This document shows, in pieces, positions 26,846 through 35,664 of a stretch of 64,000 nt of DNA. The stretch comes from Lachnospiraceae bacterium (lineage in GTDB: Bacteria > Bacillota > Clostridia > Lachnospirales > Lachnospiraceae): the NCBI GenBank assembly GCA_022845955.1, contig AP025576.1, forward strand, positions 4,278,001 to 4,342,000, written 5' to 3'. Under the pieces are notes generated by a model. It did not search any database. It had not been told where the DNA came from and worked only from the letters and a program-made list of their open reading frames with translations. How positions within the stretch are numbered: position 1 is the first letter of the stretch; every line of letters begins with the position of its first letter. The position numbers and the translations under genes are program-made.

Positions 26846-27760
26846 TCATAAAATTCCTTCCTCACCTATTAATTTAGCAAACCGGTCTGCAGCGAACAGG
26901 ATAATAATATTTACAACCGACTGGAACAATCCGATCGCTGTCGAATCACTGTATAATGCCTTCTCAATACCGATTCTGTATGTATAAGTACTGATTACCT
27001 CCGATACTCCCATGACCTTGCTGTTTCCCAGAAGCAGAGGGGCATCCAGTCCGATTGACATCATCTTGGACAGGGAAAGGATCAGCATGGTCACTATAAC
27101 CGATTTAATGCTCGGCAGGGTGATATAAATCAGGCGCTGGAACTTGCTTGCCCCATCCAGATAAGCCGCCTCATACAGGCTTTCATCAACTCCGGTAAGC
27201 GCTGCCAGATATATGATTGTCCCCCATCCTATTTCTTTCCAGACATTACATGCGATATAGGTAAAAATCCACCATCCGTTATCACTCAAAAACGGTATCG
27301 AATCCAATCCCAGTCTCTGCAGAACCATATTGATCGTTCCATCCTGCAGAGCAAACATGTTCGTTGCGATTCCTGCAACAACTACCCATGATATGAAATG
27401 CGGCAGGTAAAGGATTGACTGCGTTATCTTTTTGAATTTCGCATGTCCCAGTTCATTCAGCATCAAAGATACGATAATAGTCAGCGGAAAACTGACTGCA
27501 AGCGATGCCAGATTCAGGATAAACGTATTTTTAATGGCTGACCAGAAATTCTTATTTGCGAAGATTTTTTCAAAAATCTCAAATCCAACCCAGGGACTTT
27601 CGGAAATTCCCTTAAAAATATTGTAGTTTTTAAATGCAATGGTAATGCCGTACATCGGTGCATACCGGAACACAATAAAATAAATGACTACAGGTAAAAG
27701 CATCAGATAGATCCATTTATAATTCCATGCCCGGACAAGTGTTTTTTTCGCTTTTTCCAT
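26846..27760 (-). CDS. Sugar ABC transporter permease, LplB/YteP type
   Basis: 304 residues, six membrane segments, EAA loop ESLYEAAYLDGASKFQRLIYITLPSIKS. First gene of the minus-strand glycan operon, with GAGGAGG upstream of its ATG. It is read from the intergenic region that holds the LacI-type operators. The C-terminal FAADRFAKLIGEEGIL is a usual end of YteP-like permeases. Confidence 0.92.
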   Translation of the reverse strand: MEKAKKTLVRAWNYKWIYLMLLPVVIYFIVFRYAPMYGITIAFKNYNIFKGISESPWVGFEIFEKIFANKNFWSAIKNTFILNLASLAVSFPLTIIVSLMLNELGHAKFKKITQSILYLPHFISWVVVAGIATNMFALQDGTINMVLQRLGLDSIPFLSDNGWWIFTYIACNVWKEIGWGTIIYLAALTGVDESLYEAAYLDGASKFQRLIYITLPSIKSVIVTMLILSLSKMMSIGLDAPLLLGNSKVMGVSEVISTYTYRIGIEKALYSDSTAIGLFQSVVNIIILFAADRFAKLIGEEGIL

Positions 27761-27900
27761 GATACCCTCCTCTTCTCTTCACAAACATTCTGTTCACTTT
27801 TGACATATATGCTCCTTTTTATGGCATATTCTCATAAATTTTGTTTATATTTCAGTAAAAATTCAATAAACTATAATAGCCTTTAATTTCTTAGACTTAT

Positions 27901-27912
27901 TTAAACGTTTAT
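27901..27912. promoter_or_regulatory. LacI-type operator for the glycan operon
   Basis: TTAAACGTTTAT, a palindrome around ACGT, the half-site style bound by LacI/GalR regulators. It lies 140 bases before the permease start. A further copy, AAAACGTTAAAA, lies at 28024-28035, and CCGTTTAAACTA lies near the lacI start. Confidence 0.6.
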
Positions 27913-28048
27913 CTTTGATGAAGTATATAATTGCATCACTGTTTTGTCAACATCGTCCTCATATCTTTAAATTATTTGTTAATTTTATACAATTTATCCA
28001 GTTTAAAACTGTATAAAATTTTTAAAACGTTAAAATAATGCGCTTTCC

Positions 28049-28077
28049 TTGTATTAAACGTTTTATTCTGTTACAAT
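28049..28077 (+). promoter_or_regulatory. lacI promoter with embedded operator
   Basis: TTGTAT (28049-28054) and TACAAT (28072-28077) are 17 bases apart. The palindrome TTAAACGTTTTA (28054-28065) fills the spacer, which suggests that the regulator represses its own gene. The rest of 27761-28121 is AT-rich promoter DNA. Confidence 0.65.
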
Positions 28078-28121
28078 ATAGGCAGCCCAACCGTTTAAAC
28101 TAATTCTTGGGGAGGTTTTAC

Positions 28122-29147
28122 ATGATTACGATTCGTGATGTCGCCGAGCGGGCCGGTGTTTCCATAGCCACTGTTTCCAATGTAATCAATCAGACAAAGA
28201 AGGTATCTCCCGATACTGCTTCCAAAGTGCGGAAGGCTCTGAAGGAGCTGAATTATGTTCCGAACTTCATGGCTAAAAGTCTGAAAACCAACAACTACAA
28301 TTCCATTGGTGTCATCGCAGAAGAAGTATCTTCTTTTAATACTCCACCGATTATTGATGCCATATGTGCCTATTTTGACCTTCATGGCTATACCGTCACC
28401 CTCTGTAACCTGCGCTCCTACAGTCATTCCGAATACGACACGGCGCTGCTGCACTCCAGCCTGAATCTGTTGGAGGCCTCCAGAGCAAGGGGCATCATAT
28501 ATGTGGGGGCAAACTCCGGTAATGTAAGCCATATCCGCCATGTAATCCAATCCCCCGTTGTGTTTGCTTACTGCACAGCCTCTCCTGATGATCATACGGT
28601 CACTTATGATAACTTCAGCGCCGCCAAAATGGCAGTTCAATATCTGATCCGCCACGGTCACAAACGTATCTCCACCATAACCGGAAGTCTGGATCAGGAA
28701 TTTGTCCATCAGCGCATTATGGGATTTAGAGCCGCTATGGTCGATGCCAGGCTCTCTCTTCCTCCGTCCTTCATCACTGCCGGAGACTGGAGCTATGATT
28801 TGGCATACGAACAGGCCGGCCGGCTTCTTTCCATGCCGGATCGCCCCACCGCCATCTTTGCCATGAACGATCCTATGGCCTGTGCCGTCATAGCAGCGGC
28901 CCGCCGCCTTAAAATAAATGTCCCGGAAGAGCTGTCCGTTATCGGCTTCGATGACAGAAGCTGCTCTGCGTACAGCTTCCCTTCCATAACCACGCTTCAT
29001 ATTCCGCTCTATGATATAGGAGAACTGGCCGCACAGTCCCTGCTGAGTATACTTTCCGGTGAGGATGTGGATTTGGACCAGCAGCTTTCCTGCAATCTGA
29101 TCGAGAGAAATTCCGTAGGAGACGCACCGGTAAATAAGAGCAAATAA
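28122..29147 (+). CDS. LacI-family transcriptional regulator
   Basis: 341 residues. Helix-turn-helix MITIRDVAERAGVSIATVSNVINQTKKVSPDTASKVRKALKELNYVPN at the N-terminus with hinge helix, then a periplasmic-binding-protein-like ligand domain (FAMNDPMACAVIAAARRLKINVPEELSVIGFDD). The start at 28122 has GGGGAGG 6 bases upstream. Divergent from the transporter/enzyme operon and followed 33 bases later by the GH78 gene, so it probably senses a sugar released from the imported glycan. Confidence 0.92.
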   Translation: MITIRDVAERAGVSIATVSNVINQTKKVSPDTASKVRKALKELNYVPNFMAKSLKTNNYNSIGVIAEEVSSFNTPPIIDAICAYFDLHGYTVTLCNLRSYSHSEYDTALLHSSLNLLEASRARGIIYVGANSGNVSHIRHVIQSPVVFAYCTASPDDHTVTYDNFSAAKMAVQYLIRHGHKRISTITGSLDQEFVHQRIMGFRAAMVDARLSLPPSFITAGDWSYDLAYEQAGRLLSMPDRPTAIFAMNDPMACAVIAAARRLKINVPEELSVIGFDDRSCSAYSFPSITTLHIPLYDIGELAAQSLLSILSGEDVDLDQQLSCNLIERNSVGDAPVNKSK

Positions 29148-29180
29148 ACTTCAAAAAGCTGGCTATAGAGGAATTTTTGT

Positions 29181-31244
29181 ATGAGTAATAAGGAAAAAGA
29201 ATGGAACAACATGTGGGTATGCAGTCCCCCATTTCAATCGTTAAAACCGCTTGCGCTGCTTCACAGGGAATGGGATTCTTCTTTTCGGCTTCCTGAACAC
29301 CGGGAAGACTTAAAAAACAGCCACACCATGTTCCGTAAAACCTTTAACCTCCCCAAACAAGTAAAAAAAGCTGTTCTACATATTTCAGGAGATGATCATT
29401 ACATTCTTTATGTAAATGGTTTTTATATTACCCAGGGTCCTGCCAATTCTTACGCATTTTGCTATTATTATAATCAGGTGGATATCACGGACTATCTGCA
29501 AACGGGCGAAAACGTTATTGCTGTTCATGTCTATTATCAGGGACTGGTCAATCGGGCCTATAACAGCGGCGACTACAGACAGGGCATGATTGCCGATCTA
29601 TGGGCGGATGGTGTACAGCTGCTGGATAATAACTGGAAATGCAGAGCTATGGAGGAATACGGCTATAGCAAGACGATAGGATATGATACGCAGTTTAATG
29701 AAATCATTGATAACCGCAAAAAGCTTTCTGCGTGGAAAATGGTTGGCTTTGATGATTCTGATTGGGATATGGCGGTTATCTGCAAGGATGATGACCATGT
29801 ATTTCTTCCGCAGCCATGTGATAATGTGGTGGTGGAAGAACGGAAACCGGTTCTGATAAAAAAGCTTTCAGATGGATATCTTTTGGATTTTGGAGAGGAA
29901 TTAACAGGAACTTTCCATATGAAAATTACAGGTCACGCTGGAGATGAAGTTGTCATTCGCTATGGAGAGGAACTGCTTTCCCCTGATACAAAGATAGCGA
30001 TTGATAAAACTGCTGCGTATGATGCCATGGTGCGGTATCAAATGAGATGTAACTGTTGTTATGAGGATCGTCTCGTTCTGGCTGTCGGCAGCAATGAACT
30101 GGAAACCTTTGAATATAAATGCTTTCGATATGTGCAGCTTATAACAGTGGCAAAGGTTTCTATGAAGGATTTTAAAGTCCGTTTCAGACATTATCCTTTT
30201 GATGACAGTACATGCCGTTTTCACACGGAGGATCCATTGGTACAGCAAATCTGGGTGATTTGTAAAAACGCGGTAAGAAATTGTTGTCAGGAAGGTTTTT
30301 TGGACTGTCCCAGCCGCGAAAAAGGACAGTATCTGGGTGACTTGACCGTGACTGCACATGCATTATATTGCCTTACAGGTGATACGAAGCTGTTTAAAAA
30401 GGCTCTTATGGATTTCGCACATTCCACAGCAATCTGCAAGGGAATGATGGCTGTGGCACCAGGAAGTTTCATGCAGGAAATTGCAGATTATTCCTTGCTC
30501 TATCCGTATCAGCTTCTTATGTATTACCATTTTACAAAGGACATGGATTTTCTGAAAAACCTTTATCCGGCAGCGGAAGGTGTCGAAAGGTATTTTGAAC
30601 CGTTTAAAAACGATCTTGGCATGCTGGAACAGGTTAACACTAAATGGAACCTTGTAGACTGGCCGGAGAATCTGCGCGATAATTATGATTTCGCTTTGCC
30701 CCAGGCCCCTATCGGAAAGGGCTGTCATAATGTCATAAATGCTTTATATATAGGAATGAAACAGTGCATGGAAGAATTACGGAAACTTTTACGGCTGCCC
30801 GGTAGTTCAGATATCCCCGATTCAGAACCCCCGGAAACAGAACGGTTAAAACAGCAATTTATAGAAAGCTTCTTTGATGAAAAAACCGGGCTATTTGTAG
30901 ATTCTACAATAAGTAAACACAGTTCCCTCCATGCGAATGCCTTTGCGGCCTTTTTCGATTTAGCGCCAAGGGAAAATAAGATTGTAGAATTTATCATGAA
31001 AAGAGGCTTACGCTGCGGTGTGTATGTATCTTATTTTGTGCTCTATGGACTGATTCGATTGGGATATCCAAAAGCGGCTTATGATCTGATCGTAAATAAA
31101 AGCGGGTATTCCTGGTTTCAAATGCTGTCGGAGGGCGCCACTACTGCTTATGAAGCATGGGGCAAGGATCAGAAGTGGAATACCAGCTTATGCCATGCAT
31201 GGGCTTCAGCACCGATTCCGGTGCTGATGGAGCTGGAAAAATAA
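29181..31244 (+). CDS. GH78-family alpha-L-rhamnosidase-like enzyme
   Basis: 687 residues. The N-terminal jelly roll (YILYVNGFYITQGPANSYAFCYYYNQVDITDYLQTGENVIAVHVYYQ) and beta-domain are typical of GH78. They lead into the alpha/alpha barrel with FLDCPSREKGQYLGDLTVTAHAL (about residues 374-396), where GH78 enzymes carry DCPxRxE...WxGD. The Q-Y-L in place of R-W-T is a variation. C-terminal SEGATTAYEAW fits GH78 (usually GATTxWExW). No signal peptide: it removes terminal rhamnose from imported fragments. Co-directional with lacI. Confidence 0.82.
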   Translation: MSNKEKEWNNMWVCSPPFQSLKPLALLHREWDSSFRLPEHREDLKNSHTMFRKTFNLPKQVKKAVLHISGDDHYILYVNGFYITQGPANSYAFCYYYNQVDITDYLQTGENVIAVHVYYQGLVNRAYNSGDYRQGMIADLWADGVQLLDNNWKCRAMEEYGYSKTIGYDTQFNEIIDNRKKLSAWKMVGFDDSDWDMAVICKDDDHVFLPQPCDNVVVEERKPVLIKKLSDGYLLDFGEELTGTFHMKITGHAGDEVVIRYGEELLSPDTKIAIDKTAAYDAMVRYQMRCNCCYEDRLVLAVGSNELETFEYKCFRYVQLITVAKVSMKDFKVRFRHYPFDDSTCRFHTEDPLVQQIWVICKNAVRNCCQEGFLDCPSREKGQYLGDLTVTAHALYCLTGDTKLFKKALMDFAHSTAICKGMMAVAPGSFMQEIADYSLLYPYQLLMYYHFTKDMDFLKNLYPAAEGVERYFEPFKNDLGMLEQVNTKWNLVDWPENLRDNYDFALPQAPIGKGCHNVINALYIGMKQCMEELRKLLRLPGSSDIPDSEPPETERLKQQFIESFFDEKTGLFVDSTISKHSSLHANAFAAFFDLAPRENKIVEFIMKRGLRCGVYVSYFVLYGLIRLGYPKAAYDLIVNKSGYSWFQMLSEGATTAYEAWGKDQKWNTSLCHAWASAPIPVLMELEK

Positions 31245-31255
31245 ATAAATGAATG

Positions 31256-31345
31256 GGTGCAGAGCGCAGAGACATCTGAAATTAGGTGGTAACACGGACA
31301 TGAAAGTTCGCCCTAAGTTGATATTATATCAGCTTAGGGCTTTTT
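31256..31345 (+). promoter_or_regulatory. 3' half of a T-box leader (antiterminator and terminator)
   Basis: GGTGGTAACACGG (31285-31297) is the T-box bulge that pairs with an uncharged tRNA end (UGGU for discriminator A, as in tRNA-Ala). It is followed by GTTCGCCC and a terminator GCCCTAAG...CTTAGGGC with TTTTT (31310-31345). The 5' half with Stem I and the specifier codon is absent: the GH78 stop is only 12 bases upstream. The gene it once served is the alaS remnant at 33145, now separated by an insertion sequence. Confidence 0.75.
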
Positions 31346-31358
31346 GTTTTGGAGAAAT

Positions 31359-33113
31359 TAGGTAATTGCGAAACGAGGTTCCAATCTTGATTCCGATAAG
31401 GATAAACCTCGGCAAGGCCGGGTTTGGGGGAGGTTGATGCAGAAAACAGGTTTTTATGGTAACAAAATAAGGCAGCTGTGAACACCTGCCAAAAGGAAGG
31501 AATAGAATATCTGCCATTAAGCAATCAGAGGTTTCAAACTTCGGATGTATTGATGCTTATGGATTTTATCAGCTACCATTACAGTGATCAGCTGGGTAAT
31601 CCCGGCAAGCAGTAAGTCGGCATGCAGCGTTTTCTCATTTTGGGTCTTCCTCCCGGCAACGCAAAAACTGTCTTTGAAGTGGTTAATGGATTTTTCCACA
31701 TTGACACGTATCTTATATGTGCTGTCCCATTCTTGTGTTCCGCGTGCAGTGCCCGGATAGGCACGCAGATCCTTTTCCGGATAGATATAGAACATCCTGC
31801 CACAGGAAGAAGCTGTGCATGGGTCTTCACAATGGCAGACACGCCGTTTGGACTTATCTTGTTTGTTGTATTCCCATTTCATTTTTGGGCATACAAACTT
31901 CATGGTAGGGAGTCCACAGCGCAGATGCGTTTTGCTTCCTTCTCTTTTCATAGGAAGGGAGGGATCTTTGGGACAGCAGGGGATGCCCTCTGCATTCAGT
32001 GGACAGTCCGATTCCGGCAGGGAAAGTCTTCCATTGAGCGGGATAAAAGCCTTTTCAAAAGACGTTTCCTGAAGAAGGTATTTGTAGATCGCAATAGAAT
32101 CAAAAGCCGCGTCACCGAGGAAGGTTTTGGGATTGATTAGAGGGTGTTTTAGAAAAAAATCCTCTAATACAGGGATCAAAGCTTTGGAATCTGCAAGGCT
32201 CTTATCCTCATCCGGAGAATCCGATTTCTTTTCCACAAGGATATCCGGGCGTGCCTTAAGAAAGTCCTTGTTGTAAAAAGTGACATCCCTGACAATGCCA
32301 AGCCCATTCGTGATAATGCCGAATTTATAGGCATAGCAGAAATGCCCGTTGATATACATCTGCTGGATAGCCGGATTGGAGGCGGCATGGGAAGGCATGG
32401 AGGCATAAGCGGCTTTATAAGGGTCATAGGAATCATCCAGCTTTTTTGCTTTCTTAAAAGCTTTGAGCTGCCTGATAATGGAATTGGCATATTTGGGGTT
32501 GTTTTCCGTTACCCATGCTTCAATACCAGAGGTATCAAACAATAGCATAGATGCTTTTTTTGCATCAATCTTCTGGCAAATCGATTCGGTCAGGTCAACA
32601 AGCCTGTCAAACATGGATAGTAAGTCCGGAAGGAAATCCTGTTTAAAGCGGGTGAATTTAGAAGCATCCGGAACAACATCAAACCCACAGAAATCCCGTA
32701 ATTCGTGAGAATACATTAGAAAAATAATCAGGAGGGATATGGTTGGGATAGAGAAAATAAGCTGCAATAACAGAGCCTTAAGCATGGGATAAAGAAGATG
32801 CCTGCGGGGTCTGCCGGTGGCAGCATGAAAATGAGAAACAAAGGACACCGGAACAATTTCATCAAGTTTAATGGTTTCATCAAGAAGCGAAAGAAACTCA
32901 TACTTATCGTTATCAAATTTATTTTGGCAATCGGTAAAAATATCTGCCAAAGAGAGCTGTTTATGTGTTATCATGTAAGTACATCTCCTTTTTGGTGGAT
33001 TGGTTAATAGTTTCTCAGCAATTCTATTTTACCACAAACCATTGAGGAGATGTTTTATTTTGTAGAAAAAGAATCCCGCATTTATGCGGGTTCTGGCGTT
33101 TCGCAAACGCCTA
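31359..33113. mobile_element. Insertion sequence with 11-bp flanking direct repeats
   Basis: A 1755-base element. The left end begins TAGGTAATTGCGAAACG and the right end, reverse-complemented, begins TAGGCGTTTGCGAAACG, an imperfect terminal inverted repeat. TTTGGAGAAAT occurs at 31348-31358 and again at 33114-33124, a likely target duplication. Rejoining the flanks restores T-box terminator, leader and alaS ribosome binding site in series. It encodes one transposase on the minus strand. Confidence 0.82.
31517..32974 (-). CDS. DDE transposase, IS1182/IS5-related
   Basis: 485 residues. It has an N-terminal helical domain with GRPRRHLLYPMLKALLLQLIF, then a DDE core (LLFDTSGIEAWV with D; FLGDAAFDS with D; C-terminal NVEKSINHFKD with E). 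A zinc-like cysteine-rich insert (CPKDPSLP...CGLPTMKFVCPKMKW...CHCEDPCTASSCG) is characteristic of the IS1182-type group. Apparently intact, so the copy may still move. Family assignment is by motif style. Confidence 0.85.
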   Translation of the reverse strand: MITHKQLSLADIFTDCQNKFDNDKYEFLSLLDETIKLDEIVPVSFVSHFHAATGRPRRHLLYPMLKALLLQLIFSIPTISLLIIFLMYSHELRDFCGFDVVPDASKFTRFKQDFLPDLLSMFDRLVDLTESICQKIDAKKASMLLFDTSGIEAWVTENNPKYANSIIRQLKAFKKAKKLDDSYDPYKAAYASMPSHAASNPAIQQMYINGHFCYAYKFGIITNGLGIVRDVTFYNKDFLKARPDILVEKKSDSPDEDKSLADSKALIPVLEDFFLKHPLINPKTFLGDAAFDSIAIYKYLLQETSFEKAFIPLNGRLSLPESDCPLNAEGIPCCPKDPSLPMKREGSKTHLRCGLPTMKFVCPKMKWEYNKQDKSKRRVCHCEDPCTASSCGRMFYIYPEKDLRAYPGTARGTQEWDSTYKIRVNVEKSINHFKDSFCVAGRKTQNEKTLHADLLLAGITQLITVMVADKIHKHQYIRSLKPLIA

Positions 33114-33144
33114 TTTGGAGAAATGTCAGAAAGGAGAAGGAAAC

Positions 33145-33635
33145 ATGACAGCAATGAATTGAGAACAATGTACGTAAACTTTTTTAAAGAAAGGGGGCAT
33201 AAGGAAATCGCATCAGCGTCTCTTCTCCCGGAGAATGACCCGACTGTGTTATTTACCACCGCAGGAATGCATCCGTTGGTACCCTATTTACTGGGCGAGA
33301 AGCATCCGAGCGGAAAGCGGCTTACAAATATACAGAAGTGTGCCAGAACAGAGGATATCGACGAAGTAGGAGACGATACTCATTGTACTTTCTTTGAGAT
33401 GTTGCGAAACTGGTCATTAGGAGATTATTTTAAACAGGAAGCTATTGCCATGAGCTTTGAGTTTCTGACTGCTTATCTTCATATCCCTGTAGAACGATTG
33501 GCTGTAACGATGTTTGAAGGAGATGAATTGGTACCGCCAGATGTGGAGACAGAAGAAATTTCAAGAGAATTATTTGTGAACATACCAGAACTATCAGAAT
33601 CCAAAGTAATTATTGCCGGAGGGTATCCCCGCTAA
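33145..33635 (+). pseudogene. alaS: Truncated alanyl-tRNA synthetase gene
   Basis: From 33168 the frame reads [51 protein letters not shown]..., the start of the AlaS catalytic core (class II motif 1 region). It stops after 155 residues where a functional enzyme needs about 870. The natural start ATG at 33145 (behind AAAGGAGAAGGAAAC) is out of frame: ATGACAGCAATGAATTGA ends at once, and restoring one lost AATG unit would give [15 protein letters not shown]. So the gene has a 4-base deletion and a 3' truncation. It follows a T-box, as a regulated second alaS copy would. Confidence 0.85.
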
Positions 33636-33751
33636 ACTTGAGGTTGATCTCTTTTACTGCATCTTAAGGGAAAAAGTATGGCAATCCTCCCGCGCTTTTT
33701 ATACAATACAGGTACGGCGCCGATCCGATATATTCTTATGGAGGTATTCTT

Positions 33752-35566
33752 ATGACAGACACAGAAAAAACAGGAAAAAGAATCGCCCTTCTTCGTAAAG
33801 AGAAAGGGCTCACGGGGGAAAATCTCGCGGCACTTCTTGATGTAAGCCCTCAGGCAGTTTCCAAATGGGAGAATGGCAAATGCCTGCCGGAAACTTCCCT
33901 TTTGCCGGCTTTGGCAGCTACTCTTGGCTGCAGCATTGACAGCCTTCTTGTGCCCCGTGCCCTTTTTATCCTGGAGGCGGTATATACCGATGGCTGCACT
34001 CAAATCCCAGTAACCGGCCTTATCGATTCCCTGGTACGTGACAATGAACTGCATGTTCCGGTTGTCTATCCGTTTGGCTCGCTGCCCGCGGAACTAAAAA
34101 GCGGACGCCTGAAACTTCTGACGGTAAAATATCAAACACCCAACGGAATCTTTTTCACCTACGCCCTGCAGCAGGAAACACTGCATATAACGATCGGTGA
34201 TAAGAAAGAATCTTTTGAAACGGATTCGCCTGAAAAAATGCGTTTCATCGGCGCCTATTACGGAAATGAAAAGGAATATACCTCTGCCCTGTCCAAAATC
34301 AGACACTGTGCCTATTTCGGCTGGGAGGAAATTCCTGTAAACCACGAAATCTTTCCCAGCAGCACCTCCAATGATGAGGAAGAATACCTGACGCTGGTAT
34401 ATCTCAACAGCAGCGGTATCCATACCATCAGCTGTGCGGAAAATAACAGTCTGCAATACAACGGCGGGCACACCTTGCTGCGGCTGAAGGATACCTCAAA
34501 ATGTATCTTGCCTGATATCATGCCTTTAGCCTGGGGGATGCAAAAGGATTGCACCTGGGCCGGCGCACTCCACGCGGCTCTCACCTTTATGGGCAAGCCC
34601 TGTTCCTACGAGCAGATCATGGGAATGAGCGGTGCCTGCTACCGGATATGTTTCACGGACATTTGGGATTTCAGCTGTACCGATGCCCTTGTGGCCTTTG
34701 ATTATGCCGTGCCTCTCTTTCATGCTCTCGGGCTTACGCCAGTCTGGGCCAACCGTCTTGAAAAGGAACAGAGAAAAAAAGAACGCTATGCAATCATGCA
34801 GGATATCCGTGACGGAAAACCGGTTCCCGCCATAAATTTACGGGTAGCCCCCGAATGGGGACTGATAACAGGATATCTGGATAACGGGCGTACCTTTCTC
34901 TGCCGTACCTATTTTGATTCAGAAATCTTTGAGAAGTGGGAAAAGGAGGACTGCCAAGACAAGCAGATAACCTTTGAGGAGAGGGGCGGCTACCTTGTTA
35001 ATGATTTCTGGCCCTTTTTAATCATACATTTTGGGCCGGAAACAGAAAAATCATCTCCCTGCGAAAGCGTAAAAACCTCTCTGCGTATCCTTTCCGAATC
35101 CTTCCGGGCAGAAAAAAGCAGAGGCTACTATCAGGGGAAGCATGCGTATGAAGCCTGGATCCGGAGTCTGTCGGAAGACTCCCGGTTCGATATCACTGCA
35201 GACAGGGAAAATGCCGAACGCCGTCTCAGCGTCAATGACAATATGCTTGTCAACCTGATTGATGCCCGCCGTTCAGCCGCGGGCTATCTCCGCGATTCCC
35301 TCCCTCTGCTGCCAGAATCTGCCCACGGGCAGCTTACTAAACTGGCTGATAACTATAAAGTCATTTACGAATCCCTCTCCCGCTTCCGGGATAAAACCAT
35401 TCCTGGGAAGGGGAATACACTACACTATAACCAGGGCGCCGCCTACGGCGCATCAACTCCGGCACTTAGAAAAGAGCAGATACAGCTGCTGAAGGATATC
35501 CTGGAACGGGAGCAGGATAACTGCAGTATCGCTGATACGCTGAACGACGGTTTCAACTGTCGGTAG
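33752..35566 (+). CDS. XRE-type DNA-binding domain fused to a BtrH-like domain
   Basis: 604 residues. Residues 1-65 are an XRE helix-turn-helix (NLAALLDVSPQAVSKWENGKCLPE). The rest is long and globular. DCTWAGALHAALTFMGKPCSYEQIMGMSGACYRI, from residue 266 with C267, reads like the N-terminal C39/BtrH domain, a cysteine-peptidase-like fold of butirosin biosynthesis acyltransferases, and TGYLDNGRTFLCRTYF may supply its partner region. A helical tail follows (residues 460-600). GGAGG lies 7 bases before the ATG. It may be a sensor that binds or modifies a ligand with its BtrH part; this is inference. Confidence 0.75.
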   Translation: MTDTEKTGKRIALLRKEKGLTGENLAALLDVSPQAVSKWENGKCLPETSLLPALAATLGCSIDSLLVPRALFILEAVYTDGCTQIPVTGLIDSLVRDNELHVPVVYPFGSLPAELKSGRLKLLTVKYQTPNGIFFTYALQQETLHITIGDKKESFETDSPEKMRFIGAYYGNEKEYTSALSKIRHCAYFGWEEIPVNHEIFPSSTSNDEEEYLTLVYLNSSGIHTISCAENNSLQYNGGHTLLRLKDTSKCILPDIMPLAWGMQKDCTWAGALHAALTFMGKPCSYEQIMGMSGACYRICFTDIWDFSCTDALVAFDYAVPLFHALGLTPVWANRLEKEQRKKERYAIMQDIRDGKPVPAINLRVAPEWGLITGYLDNGRTFLCRTYFDSEIFEKWEKEDCQDKQITFEERGGYLVNDFWPFLIIHFGPETEKSSPCESVKTSLRILSESFRAEKSRGYYQGKHAYEAWIRSLSEDSRFDITADRENAERRLSVNDNMLVNLIDARRSAAGYLRDSLPLLPESAHGQLTKLADNYKVIYESLSRFRDKTIPGKGNTLHYNQGAAYGASTPALRKEQIQLLKDILEREQDNCSIADTLNDGFNCR

Positions 35567-35664
35567 AGTCCGGATCACGCAAGCGGCTATTGTCCTGTTT
35601 CCCCGCCCGCGCTATACTGTATCACAGAAAGAGCATTCCCGTTAACAAGAAAAGAGGAAAACGG

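Noticed and set aside
28095-29000. A 301-codon minus-strand frame opposite lacI
   Set aside because: LacI shows a textbook helix-turn-helix and ligand domain; the antisense text has no domain.
31256-31345. T-box as a regulator of the GH78 gene
   Set aside because: It lies downstream of GH78 and faces the alaS remnant; T-boxes act on genes that follow them.
33168-33635. A stand-alone AlaX-type editing protein
   Set aside because: The fragment is from the catalytic N-terminus of AlaS, not the editing domain, and breaks off in mid-fold.
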